Below are positions 7,574-14,767 of a stretch of DNA of 34,729 nucleotides, in pieces. Location of the stretch: the NCBI GenBank assembly GCA_045106735.1, contig JBGCEZ010000111.1, forward strand, positions 1 to 34,729. The letters run 5' to 3'. The first letter of the stretch is position 1. The number at the start of each line of letters is the position of its first letter. The notes beneath the pieces were generated by a model that saw nothing but the letters and a program-made list of their open reading frames with translations, did not search any database and was not told the origin of the DNA. Source of the DNA: JBGCEZ01 sp045106735 (lineage in GTDB: Bacteria; Planctomycetota; Phycisphaerae; Phycisphaerales; SM1A02). A program made the position numbers and the translations under genes.

Positions 7574-8794
7574 ATGATAGACACCGCACGCATGCAAGCC
7601 GGAGATCGGCCGGCCGTCGCTGGTTCTGGCCACGCGGCCCCGTCGGCTGACGGTGATGCGCGCTCGCCCGCGCTCGCACCGGGCGAAGTCATCCTGGCCC
7701 ATGACTGGCTGGTGGGCATGCGAGGCGGAGAACGGGTCCTGGAGCGTCTGGCCGCCCGATACGGCCCAACAGACTTGCACCTGCTCGTGGACGACGGGCG
7801 GCCGCACGCGCCGGCGATCGATGCCTGCCGCCGGCACGTCTCGCCGCTGCAACGCATCCCGGGCGGGGCGGGGCGGTGGCGTCGCCATCTCTTGCCGCTG
7901 ATGCCCTGGGCCGTCGAACGGCTTCAGCCGCGTCCGGCTCGGCTGCTCATCTCGACCAGTTCGGCGGTGATGAAGTCGATTCGGCCCGCTGCCGGCACCG
8001 TGCACGTCTGCTACTGCCACAGTCCCGCCCGCTACGCCTGGGATCAGGCCGACGACTACGCCATCGGCGCCGGCGGCCGCATTCGGCGGCTGGGGCTCGC
8101 GGCGATCGGGCCGCGCTTTCGGCGCTGGGACCGGCGAACGGCCAGCCGCGTGGACGTCTTCGTGGCCAACAGCCGCCACACCGCCGGTCGCATCCAGCGC
8201 TGCTGGGGGCGGACGGCCGAGGTGGTGCATCCACCGGTGCGCACCGACTTTTTCACCCGCGACGTGGCCGTCGAGCGCGAGGATTGGTTCCTGGTGGTCT
8301 CGGCGCTGGAACCCTACAAGCGGACCGATCTCGTCATCGAGGCCGCCTGCCTGGCGGGCCTGCCGCTGCGCATCGCCGGCGGCGGCTCTCAGGCGACGGC
8401 CTTGGAGCAGCAGGCCGCGGCCGCGCGTTCCAATGGGCACGACGTTCAGATGCTCGGACGGGTCGACGACGACGCATTGCGCTCGCTTTACCGCCGGGCC
8501 CGCGGATTGGTCTTCCCGCAGTTGGAGGACTTTGGCATCGTCCCGGTGGAGGCGATGGCCTGTGGATGCCCGGTCGCCGCATTCGGTCGGGGCGGAGCGC
8601 TGGATACGGTGACCGCGCAGACCGGCGTGCACTTCGACGAGCAATCGCCGTCGGCCATCGCCGCGGCCATGGAAATGCTGGCTGGCGACGGCCGATCCGC
8701 CGCCGACTGCCGGACGTGGGCCGAGCGGTTCAGCGGTCCGGCCTTTGACGCCGCGATGGATGCCGTGGTGGCCAGTGCCTTGGAGCAAGGATGA
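7574..8794 (+). CDS. GT4-family glycosyltransferase (mannosyltransferase WbaZ-like)
   Basis: A retaining GT-B glycosyltransferase that transfers a sugar from a nucleotide donor, probably to a surface polysaccharide or glycolipid. The 406-residue protein has the N-terminal VILAHDWLVGMRGGERVLE motif, the YCHSPARYAWDQ segment found in WbaZ-type mannosyltransferases, the domain linker VVSALEPYKRTDLVIEA, and the donor-binding E-x7-E motif in LEDFGIVPVEAMACGCPV followed by AFGRGGALDTV. The first 35 residues are an Ala/Gly-rich extension that homologues usually lack, so the true start could be later. Start ATG 7574 has no Shine-Dalgarno but a TAAACT box. Its stop overlaps the next start as ATGA, which predicts translational coupling with the GNAT gene. 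Donor specificity for mannose is inference. Confidence 0.9.
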   Translation: MIDTARMQAGDRPAVAGSGHAAPSADGDARSPALAPGEVILAHDWLVGMRGGERVLERLAARYGPTDLHLLVDDGRPHAPAIDACRRHVSPLQRIPGGAGRWRRHLLPLMPWAVERLQPRPARLLISTSSAVMKSIRPAAGTVHVCYCHSPARYAWDQADDYAIGAGGRIRRLGLAAIGPRFRRWDRRTASRVDVFVANSRHTAGRIQRCWGRTAEVVHPPVRTDFFTRDVAVEREDWFLVVSALEPYKRTDLVIEAACLAGLPLRIAGGGSQATALEQQAAAARSNGHDVQMLGRVDDDALRSLYRRARGLVFPQLEDFGIVPVEAMACGCPVAAFGRGGALDTVTAQTGVHFDEQSPSAIAAAMEMLAGDGRSAADCRTWAERFSGPAFDAAMDAVVASALEQG

Positions 8795-9837
8795 CGCGCG
8801 TGACCTGGACGATCGTCGATCACCACGACCCCGGCGTTCGGGCGGCGCTCTTCGCCGCCGATGCCGCGGTCCTGCCGGCGACCGTCACCGCCTGGCAGCC
8901 AGCCAAGGACATTGCGGCCCGGCGGGGAAAGGACCTCGCCGAGCAATTCAGTTGGTGCACCGACGAATCGGTGGCGGCGATTCGGGCGCGGGCGCTCCGG
9001 CTCGCTCGCCCGGAGGACTACCTGCAGCGGGTGATCGAAGTGGACGGCCTGATGGCCTTGGTCGGCATTCGATTCGTCGGTGGGGACCGGGAGCAGCCCT
9101 TCGTCGAACTCATTGCCCTCGCCCGAACCGACGGCCGCGATGCTGCCCCGGAGGCGGCGGCCCTTCGGTCGATGGTGGGGGCGGCGATCGATTCGCACGC
9201 GGTGTTTCGGCCCACAATGGCCCGGCTCTGGCGGTCGACCGCGGTGGGGGAGGCGCCGGATGCGTGCCCGCCAGCATTGGGCGACGGGCCAGATCTCCGG
9301 CCCAGGATGGATCAGGTGCTGGTGGCCGGCCCGCCGTCGGACATGACCGAACACGGACCGACGGCCGACGGCATCGCGTTGGTCGACGCGTCAGCCGATG
9401 CGGCGATGGCATTCCTCGAGCGGCAATACGCGGCGTTCCGAGAGCGTGAGCCGGAGCTCAGTCAGCGGGTGCCGCCGGCGGACTTGGAGGACTTTGCCGG
9501 CTGCCGGACGGCGGGGCGTCTGGCCTGGTGGACAGTCGACGGACGGGTGGCCGGACTGATCGGCGTCGAACGCCGGCCGTACGCCGGGCTCAACGGCTGG
9601 TTGGTGATCGAAGAGGTGGTCGACGCCGCATACGTCGGCCGAGGAACCGCGGCCAGCGCCCAGCGTCGGCTGGCCGACTGGTTGCGCGGGGACGAGGCGG
9701 GAGATGTGGCGGCGGGGCGGGGGCGCCCGGTGGTGCACGGCACGATCGACGGCGCGAACAACGCGAGTCGCCGGACGGCCGAGCGGGCGGGTCGCTGCAC
9801 GCTCGGGGCGTGGTGGTTCATCGAATCGGGCGAATGA
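8791..9837 (+). CDS. GNAT-type acetyltransferase-like protein with unknown N-terminal region
   Basis: The last 120 or so residues of this 348-residue protein look like an acyl-CoA N-acyltransferase: a strand pair VDGRVAGLIGVERR, the acetyl-CoA loop variant VGRGTAASAQRRL and the closing NNASRRTAERAGR helix seen in GNAT enzymes. Residues 1-220 are not recognised; part of them (FVELIALAR) could be a degenerate first GNAT fold. The start overlaps the glycosyltransferase stop by 4 bp (ATGA), so both are probably made together, and an N-acylation step on the sugar, its precursor or a small-molecule partner is a reasonable guess. It ends 78 bp before the convergent flavin reductase-like gene; that gap holds two direct copies of GCGCCGGCCG. 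Confidence 0.7.
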   Translation: MTRVTWTIVDHHDPGVRAALFAADAAVLPATVTAWQPAKDIAARRGKDLAEQFSWCTDESVAAIRARALRLARPEDYLQRVIEVDGLMALVGIRFVGGDREQPFVELIALARTDGRDAAPEAAALRSMVGAAIDSHAVFRPTMARLWRSTAVGEAPDACPPALGDGPDLRPRMDQVLVAGPPSDMTEHGPTADGIALVDASADAAMAFLERQYAAFREREPELSQRVPPADLEDFAGCRTAGRLAWWTVDGRVAGLIGVERRPYAGLNGWLVIEEVVDAAYVGRGTAASAQRRLADWLRGDEAGDVAAGRGRPVVHGTIDGANNASRRTAERAGRCTLGAWWFIESGE

Positions 9838-9915
9838 TCCGGCCCGGGTGTTCCCGTCCGGACGCAGCGCGCCGGCCGCTCTGCGCCGGCCGCCGCTGAT
9901 TTGGGCGAACTGGCC

Positions 9916-10437
9916 TCAGCTCGCGCCGTTGGACGTCGCTCCGGTCACATCCAGCGCCACCCCACGGACTTCCACCGCCGGGGCCGCGCCGTCGAGCGGC
10001 TTCACGAGGTCCGCGCTCGTCACCTTGCCCACGTACAGGCGATGGTCCGCCTCAAGATCAACGTGGCGCACGAGCTGGCAGTCAAAGTAGGCAAACGCTC
10101 GCTCCGGCACCGGGGCGCCGCTCGGCGTCTCAAAGTGCGGGATCGTGATGAACTGGTCGTCGGCCCGGTCCGCCGGCTCGGCGAATCGGCGACGGAGGAT
10201 CCGCTCGTTCTCTGGCAGCTGGCACAGGGCAAAGCTGCGGGCGTCGCGGATGACCGGCTCGATGGGCAAGCCCGTCGCGATCGACACCATCACCAGGGGG
10301 GGCTTGGTGGAGCAGGGTTGGACCCAGCGGGTCAGGATGCCGCATCGCACGCCGTCATGGGCGGCGGTCAGCACGAACAGGCCGCACGGGATCTGTTCGA
10401 ACAGCATCTCGTGGTCCACAGGGGAGTCATTCTTCAT
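9916..10437 (-). CDS. Flavin reductase-like FMN-binding domain protein
   Basis: A 173-residue cytoplasmic protein with the split-barrel flavin-binding fold of the flavin reductase family: EMLFEQIPCGLFVLTA at the N-terminus, GILTRWVQPCSTKPPLVMVSI (the FMN phosphate-binding region), then FALCQLPEN, and AYFDCQLVRHVDLEADHRLYVGKV near the end. Family members reduce flavin with NAD(P)H or hold FMN to hand electrons to a partner oxygenase or diiron enzyme; the partner is not nearby. Start ATG 10437 begins MKNDSPVDHE; the frame stays open further upstream, but residues there do not look like a protein. No clear Shine-Dalgarno. It is divergent from mraZ with about 360 bp between them. Confidence 0.85.
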   Translation of the reverse strand: MKNDSPVDHEMLFEQIPCGLFVLTAAHDGVRCGILTRWVQPCSTKPPLVMVSIATGLPIEPVIRDARSFALCQLPENERILRRRFAEPADRADDQFITIPHFETPSGAPVPERAFAYFDCQLVRHVDLEADHRLYVGKVTSADLVKPLDGAAPAVEVRGVALDVTGATSNGAS

Positions 10438-10695
10438 GGGGGCGTGATCCGGAGCTGGCGATCCACAGTGTCCCACCTCGGGCCGTCCGCGGGCACTTAT
10501 CGGGCCGGCGGGGCGGAATTGGGTGTGTCCGGTGGAATCTTCGTGGATGAACGTGGGATGCAGACGCCCGGATCCCTGAGGGCCTCCGCCCGGACTCATT
10601 CATTATGAACCGGATCCGCGTGCGCTCAAGCGATTGCTGACAGTGATTTTAGCGTCCGCGTTTGCGGCATGTTCGGTGCGCGTACGGACATGCTT

Positions 10696-10701
10696 TACCC
10701 T
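10696..10701 (+). promoter_or_regulatory. candidate mraZ -10 box
   Basis: TACCCT, identical to the box before the 5804 gene, lies 16 nt upstream of the first MraZ box. A start site near 10708 would place the operator in the early transcribed region. No good -35 hexamer is visible at 17-18 bp spacing. The rest of the 10438-10796 interval holds no recognised gene. Confidence 0.3.
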
Positions 10702-10717
10702 TGAAATGGCTCAAGTG

Positions 10718-10752
10718 TGGGGCAGGGTGTTGTCGATTGGGTTGGAGTGGGG
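10718..10752 (+). promoter_or_regulatory. MraZ operator: TGGGN boxes on a 10-bp period
   Basis: TGGGG at 10718, TGGGT at 10738 and TGGGG at 10748, with a weaker TGTTG at 10728, all fall on an exact 10-bp grid upstream of mraZ. Known MraZ sites are direct repeats of TGGGN separated by 5 nt, which is this pattern with one eroded box. It implies that mraZ represses itself. Confidence 0.7.
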
Positions 10753-10796
10753 CATGATGTCCCAGGTCAAGCAACTCTCAGACGAGGTTTCGATGC

Positions 10797-11279
10797 GTGC
10801 CATTTACCGGCGAGTACGAGCACACGATCGACGCGAAGCAGCGGGTAGCCATCCCGTCGGACATTCGCGCGATGCTCGTCCCGGAAGAGCATGGCTCGGG
10901 CTTCTATGCGGTCGAGGGCTCCAACGGAGCGATTTGGATCTGGCCGGAGGCCACGTTCAAGCAGATGGCGGACGCCATGGTCGGCTCGCTTCTGCCGGAC
11001 GAGGATCTCGCGGAGTTCGAGGAGCTGTATTACTCGCAGGCCTCGAGACTCGAGCTCGATTCGGCCGGACGGGTTCGCCTGACGGATCGGCTTCTGGTTG
11101 GAGCCGGGATTTCGAAGCAAGTCACGATCCTCGGGGTGCGAGATCACCTCGAACTCAGGGATCCGGACGACTGGTCTCAGCGGCTCGCCCAGAGGCAGGC
11201 CAACCGGGACGCGATCATGAAGCGGGCTCGCGAAGCGATGCGGGCCCAGCAGCAGGGGGCACAAACGACCACGGGTTGA
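10797..11279 (+). CDS. mraZ: Transcriptional regulator MraZ
   Basis: MraZ is an AbrB-like (SpoVT/AbrB fold) DNA-binding protein that forms rings and represses its own operon, in most bacteria the division and cell wall (dcw) cluster. The 160-residue product shows the duplicated fold: GEYEHTIDAKQRVAIPSDIR in the first half and SRLELDSAGRVRLTDRL in the second, each with the DxxGR/DAKxR signature. Start GTG 10797 is chosen because it gives the canonical N-terminus (FTGEYEHTID) and has GAGG 9 nt upstream; an out-of-frame ATG sits 4 nt before it. A MraZ operator lies at 10718-10752. Unusually, no rsmH, ftsL or mur gene follows: the next protein gene, csrA, is 890 bp away on the opposite strand. 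The product therefore either acts on a distant cluster or controls the RNA region behind it. Confidence 0.95.
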   Translation: MPFTGEYEHTIDAKQRVAIPSDIRAMLVPEEHGSGFYAVEGSNGAIWIWPEATFKQMADAMVGSLLPDEDLAEFEELYYSQASRLELDSAGRVRLTDRLLVGAGISKQVTILGVRDHLELRDPDDWSQRLAQRQANRDAIMKRAREAMRAQQQGAQTTTG

Positions 11280-11585
11280 TCGGCCGCATGGATGCTGGCC
11301 GAGTTGGGCAAGGCCGCGCGGGCTCGGAAGGATTCGAGTCCGCCGGCGCCGCCCGAACCCACGGAAGATGGAGCACGGACGCTCCAACCACCGGCACTGG
11401 TTCATCGGGAGTGACCAGCGCCAACCGGATCGAAACCGGCGCATGGCCGGCGAGCGGGCCGGAGCTGATCGACGTGGCCGCGTCGACCGACTCCAACGCC
11501 CCACGCCACGGACGTGCCGTCGCCGGGTCGACTGGATGACCGAGCATTGCCGCGCCACGGATGGGGCGGTGAACAGGAATGGGGT

Positions 11586-11900
11586 CGGCTCGCGAACGGA
11601 GCCGTGAGCCGGCCGCCACGTACGCGAGGGAATCGCGAGTCCCGCCATTGGCGGGACCTCGGCGGGGAAGCCGAACGTCTTCGGGGTCACGCGACTGATC
11701 CCGGAGGCCTTTCCGTCAGGTCGGCGAGCTGCGGAGCAGTTCGTCCGTTCTCTCCATGCTGTCCTGGACGCGTCCACCACGTGCCCAGGACTTTTGGACC
11801 GATGCCAGCCCACCGGGGCTGGGTCGTCCACTCAGTATCCCGATCCTACGCGGCGGTCGTCACGGACGACTCCAGACGCACGGATGCGTCCCGCTCGGGA
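11586..11900 (+). ncRNA. candidate structured RNA: chain of about nine hairpins (class unknown)
   Basis: Consecutive stems, each read directly from the sequence: 11586-11604 (6 bp), 11623-11637 (5 bp), 11639-11657 (8 bp, 3-nt loop), 11659-11674 (5 bp), 11677-11708 (13 bp, 6-nt loop, three G-U pairs), 11723-11745 (10 bp, GGA loop, two G-U pairs), 11761-11791 (7 bp plus 4 bp, then TTTT), 11805-11822 (7 bp), 11856-11870 (6 bp) and 11875-11890 (6 bp). The G-U pairs work only if the plus strand is transcribed; the minus strand would have C-A mismatches. I recognise no known class: it lacks RNase P, tmRNA, SRP and 6S signatures. The RNA could end at the terminator-like stem at 11761-11795 or run further. 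Confidence 0.45.
11761..11795 (+). terminator. terminator-like stem inside the hairpin chain
   Basis: GTCCTGG / CCAGGAC with an inner CGCG/CGTG helix across an A-C mismatch, followed by TTTT. It could end a transcript from mraZ or from the candidate RNA. Confidence 0.45.
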
Positions 11901-12172
11901 TTCTGATGCGAACCTTGAGGAAGGTCCGCCCCCGCATGACGCTTGGCGTCGGCCGGGGGTGTGTTGCGTGCGCGGCGGGGCCGAGCGGCGGGGGGCGGGC
12001 GGACAACGCCGTGCTTCGCCCCGCATGGGCTTCGGCCGCGTCAAAGCCGCGTCACGGTCGCGGCAACGAATGATCGGCCGATCGCGGGGATCGGCCGCAC
12101 CATCGGCGGTGGCCATCAGCGGGAAGCGTCGACGGCATCGCCGACGTCAACCACCGGCGTCAACCACCGGGG

Positions 12173-12409
12173 TCAACCGGGAACGCTCTTTGACGAGCCT
12201 TTGGGCCGGATCGAGCCGACGACGGCCTCGGGCCGCTTCTCGACGATCTGTTCAGCCACTTCGCGGCGGTGGACTTCCACCTCGCGGGGGAATTGGAAGG
12301 CGATGCGTACGCGATCGCCCTTGATCTGGGCAATCCGGACGATTCCCTGCGGATTCGCGGGATCGCCGATGACGACTTCTTCGCCTTCGCGCCGAGTGAT
12401 CACGAGCAT
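12173..12409 (-). CDS. csrA: Carbon storage regulator CsrA
   Basis: CsrA is a small homodimeric RNA-binding protein that grips GGA motifs, usually over ribosome binding sites, and alters translation and stability of target mRNAs. The 78-residue product has the full core: MLVITRREGEEVVIGD, then IVRIAQIKGDRVRIAFQFPREVEVHRREV, which contains the strand forming the dimer RNA-binding face and the key Arg after the VHR motif. A 15-20-residue tail goes beyond the usual 60 or so. Start ATG 12409 has a perfect AGGAGG 8 nt upstream, itself containing a GGA, so self-repression is likely. It lies downstream of the Fe-S scaffold gene on the same strand after 360 bp, and convergent to the mraZ region. Confidence 0.96.
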   Translation of the reverse strand: MLVITRREGEEVVIGDPANPQGIVRIAQIKGDRVRIAFQFPREVEVHRREVAEQIVEKRPEAVVGSIRPKGSSKSVPG

Positions 12410-12769
12410 CGTGCGGACCTCCTGCCCTGCGTTCGCGGTTCGCGGCTGCGGCCGCGTGCCTACCTTGGCAACCCAAATCTATCCGTCCCCGACCCGATCG
12501 AGTTCCGAATCTACTTCGAATCGGCCCGAAGACCGTCCATCCCCCACTTATCCGGACTCCATCCACCGGCCGGACTGCCACCCATCTGTCGGCGGGCCGC
12601 GCCACCGCGCCCCGTCGACGATTCGATGGTAGCACGCAAGGCCTTGAATTGAAATGGTTTGCAGCCTGGTGCCCCGGGGCGGGGAGGCCGGTGGCCAGTG
12701 ACTTTCGCGCAGAAACAGCTGGGGATGATCCCGGAACCGGGAATCAGGCCTTGCGTCGCCGCCTCGGAT
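12410..12769 (-). promoter_or_regulatory. csrA upstream region: candidate promoter and GGA-rich leader
   Basis: On the minus strand a TACCAT -10-like box lies at 12626-12631, predicting a leader of about 210 nt. That leader contains nine GGA trinucleotides, five of them within 12536-12564, plus one in the Shine-Dalgarno. GGA clusters are the known CsrA binding signature, so autoregulation is plausible. Upstream, near 12727-12745, an imperfect 8-bp hairpin may end the preceding Fe-S scaffold gene. No gene is visible. Confidence 0.4.
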
Positions 12770-13072
12770 TCAGCTGAGGGCCTCGACCCCGGTCACTTCG
12801 TCGATGTGATCGCGGAGCTGCCGCTCGATCCCGGCCTGGAGCGTGATGTGGCTGGACGGGCACCCAACGCACGCGCCATGGAGTCGGACCACCACCACGC
12901 CGTCGTCGCGGACGTCGACCAATTCGAGATCGCCGCCGTCCATCTGGACCCCGGGGCGGATCAGTTCGAGGATCGCCTCAACCCGGCGGCGAAGCCGGCC
13001 TGATTCGGGCGCACCGTCGGCGTCAATCGCCACCGACTTTGAATCGTTGCCATCCGGCGCGGACTCAGACAT
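12770..13072 (-). CDS. NifU-like C-terminal domain (Nfu-type) Fe-S scaffold protein
   Basis: Nfu proteins hold a 4Fe-4S cluster between the two Cys of each subunit in a dimer and deliver it to apo-enzymes. The 100-residue product is a single NFU domain: VEAILELIRPGVQMDGGDLELVDV, then VVVVRLHGACVGCPSSHITLQ with the CxxC ligands at residues 68 and 71, and the closing IERQLRDHIDEV helix. The first 25 residues are polar and unconserved. Start ATG 13072 has GGAGG 9 nt upstream and a TACCAT box at 13097-13102. No SUF or ISC genes are in the window. It is divergent from the lipoprotein at 13226. Confidence 0.93.
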   Translation of the reverse strand: MSESAPDGNDSKSVAIDADGAPESGRLRRRVEAILELIRPGVQMDGGDLELVDVRDDGVVVVRLHGACVGCPSSHITLQAGIERQLRDHIDEVTGVEALS

Positions 13073-13096
13073 CCTCGCGCACCTCCGTCTGGCTCA

Positions 13097-13102
13097 ATGG
13101 TA
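13097..13102 (-). promoter_or_regulatory. candidate -10 box of the Nfu-type gene
   Basis: TACCAT on the minus strand, 24 nt before the start codon, with the Shine-Dalgarno GGAGG (13082-13086) between them: a short normal leader. Confidence 0.35.
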
Positions 13103-13213
13103 GCGAGGCCGGCGGGCAAAGCTCTGATTCCCTGGGCTCGGCCTGCTTTCGTCGACCGTCGGACCACTGAGGCGCTGTCCGTGACCTTCGGCGGGGCCCG
13201 CCCCGCGGGCCGG

Positions 13214-13219
13214 TAGACT
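13214..13219 (+). promoter_or_regulatory. candidate -10 box at the 13226 gene
   Basis: TAGACT ends exactly 6 nt before ATG 13226 with no Shine-Dalgarno in between, so a leaderless transcript is possible. Confidence 0.4.
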
Positions 13220-13225
13220 CCCGGA

Positions 13226-14746
13226 ATGCTCGACCCGATTCGCCGCCGACGTCGTCTCCTCGCCGCCGCCCGTCCTTGGGCGACCACCGCGCCCCGTCCT
13301 TGGGGGCGAAGCAGCGGGGCGACGCGCATCGCCCCTTTGGCCATGCTCATTGGCCTTGTGCTGTCCGCCGGTATCTCGGGCGGGTGTGCGAGTCGGCCGA
13401 TCGACGACCCGCTGGCGGAATTGCAGAGTGCCGGAACGCTGCCGAACCGGCGACTGGAAGCGATTCGGCTGCTGCCGGTCGACGGCGCCGGGGAGGCCGA
13501 GCGGGCAGCTCTGGCTCGATTGGTCTCCGAGTCGGGGCACGGTCCGGACATTCGGGAGGCCGCGGTGCTTCGCCTGGCTGACATCGATCGCCCTGCCGCA
13601 CTGGCCGTGATCCGGCGAACGTTGCCGAACATGGAAGCCTGGCGTGGGCTCGAACGCCTGTGCCAGGTTGTCGCCCGCGAAGGCTGGGTCGAGTCGACGC
13701 CGGCCCTGGTGAGCAGTTGGGCCCGGCCGATTCCCGGGCAGGACATCACCGACGAAACCCGTCCGGAAGCGCTGGCCCTCGCCGCCCTGCACGGCGACGA
13801 CCGGGTGGTGGACGTCGTCTTCGAAACGCTCATGGTTGAGAACGGCGCGGGCGCGGCCGGACTGCGTGGTCGGTGCTGGGAATTGCTGCACCGACTTGGC
13901 CGCCGCGACGATCTGTTCGCCCTGGTGGCCGACGCGACGCCGAACGATCGCGATTCCATGATGCTCGACCTCCAGGCGGGGGTCGATGATCTCGGCATCC
14001 TGCCGCGCAACCGCGAAGAGATTCTGTGGCTGCGGCGCCTGCGGGAGCCGAAACGCCGCAGCTTCTGGACCGAGGCGTCGTCCGCGGTGCAGCAACTCCC
14101 GGCCGCGCGGCGGGCGGCGCTGGAACTCCGCGACGTTCCGGTGGTCGTGTCAGTGGTTCGTCATCGGCCGGAACTGCTCAACCGCTCGGACGCCGAGATC
14201 CGGCGCGATTTGGATGCGCGCTTGGATGAACGCGGGCGACGCGTCCGTGACGATCAAACCCGCGATCGACCGATGGACACGCTCGCCGACCATCCGAGCA
14301 TGACCTGGGGAGATTTTGCCGCGGCCACCCTCGCCCTGGAAGCCATGGCCGTCCCCGCCGTCCGGGAGCATCTCTTCGACTACGCCGAGCGCGACCGAGC
14401 CGATCGCGGCACCGAGTACGGCGGAGTCCTGGCCCTCGATCGGCAGGGCCGTTTTTCGCTGTTGGAGTTTCCCCCGCGACTGCGCCGGGACGATCGGCGG
14501 TTCGTGGCGACGCAGGACATGCTCGACGCGGCGTACACCGCCTTGTTCCACTTCCACTACCACGCCCAGGAGTACGCCAATGGAGCCTACGCGGGCCCGG
14601 GTTTCGGTGACCGGCGCTACGCCGATGCGGTGCGGGCCAACTGCTTGGTGTTCACCTTCACCAGCCCTCGCACGATGAACGTCGACTGGTACCGGCACGG
14701 ACGTGTTGGGCTCGACCTTGGGACGATCGACCGACCCGGCGGCTGA
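13226..14746 (+). CDS. Putative HEAT-like lipoprotein of unknown function
   Basis: A 506-residue exported protein that I do not recognise by function. Residues 1-35 are Arg-rich, followed by a hydrophobic segment (APLAMLIGLVLSAGISGGC) ending in a lipobox Cys near residue 54, so it should be a membrane-anchored lipoprotein. Residues 60-300 are rich in Ala/Leu helices with recurring patterns such as DIREAAVLRLADI and RPEALALAAL, reminiscent of HEAT repeats. The C-terminal 130 residues form a distinct domain with GGVLALDRQGRFSLLEFPP, ALFHFHYHAQ, YAGPGFGDRRYADAVRANC and a final VDWYRHGRVGLDLGTID; I believe this domain recurs in planctomycete proteins but cannot verify it. The tripled His/aromatic motif suggests a possible metal or active site. 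It is 21 bp upstream of the M48 protease and probably in its operon. Confidence 0.7.
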   Translation: MLDPIRRRRRLLAAARPWATTAPRPWGRSSGATRIAPLAMLIGLVLSAGISGGCASRPIDDPLAELQSAGTLPNRRLEAIRLLPVDGAGEAERAALARLVSESGHGPDIREAAVLRLADIDRPAALAVIRRTLPNMEAWRGLERLCQVVAREGWVESTPALVSSWARPIPGQDITDETRPEALALAALHGDDRVVDVVFETLMVENGAGAAGLRGRCWELLHRLGRRDDLFALVADATPNDRDSMMLDLQAGVDDLGILPRNREEILWLRRLREPKRRSFWTEASSAVQQLPAARRAALELRDVPVVVSVVRHRPELLNRSDAEIRRDLDARLDERGRRVRDDQTRDRPMDTLADHPSMTWGDFAAATLALEAMAVPAVREHLFDYAERDRADRGTEYGGVLALDRQGRFSLLEFPPRLRRDDRRFVATQDMLDAAYTALFHFHYHAQEYANGAYAGPGFGDRRYADAVRANCLVFTFTSPRTMNVDWYRHGRVGLDLGTIDRPGG

Positions 14747-14767
14747 GCCGAGCGTCGCCCCGCGACC

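Larger units (their letters stand above)
11280..12172. other. 893-bp interval between mraZ and csrA without a convincing protein gene
   Basis: No frame here gives a recognisable protein or the strong third-position GC bias of neighbouring genes. The interval contains the hairpin chain 11586-11900 (annotated separately), a 6-bp hairpin at 11369-11386 (TGGAGC/GCTCCA) and a perfect 9-bp hairpin at 12075-12097 (CGGCCGATC/GATCGGCCG) that might end csrA transcription, though without a T-run. A 13-bp direct repeat GTCAACCACCGGS sits at 12146-12171 next to the csrA stop. Confidence 0.6.

Noticed and set aside
6424..7650. Plus-strand open frame of 408 codons opposite the amidohydrolase.
   Set aside because: The minus-strand protein has intact metal-binding motifs; the plus-strand product has none.
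11331..11342. GATTCGAGTCC looks like a tRNA T loop.
   Set aside because: The flanking bases do not form a T stem and no acceptor or anticodon arm can be built around it.
11292..11607. Three mini-ORFs (11292-11414, 11411-11539, 11536-11607) chained by GTGA/ATGA overlaps after mraZ.
   Set aside because: Products of 40, 42 and 23 residues have no recognisable features and the codon third-position bias of real genes here is weak; the hairpin chain explains the region better.
11917..11928. GAGGAAGGTCCG resembles the conserved 5' core of RNase P RNA (GAGGAAAGTCC).
   Set aside because: None of the other RNase P landmarks (ACAGAGA-like and the matching 3' P4 strand) occurs within the next 400 nt, and csrA begins on the other strand. 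Judged a chance match.
12075..12097. Perfect 9-bp hairpin as csrA terminator.
   Set aside because: It lies about 75 nt past the csrA stop and lacks a T-run on the minus strand, so it is only mentioned within the interval and not listed as a terminator.
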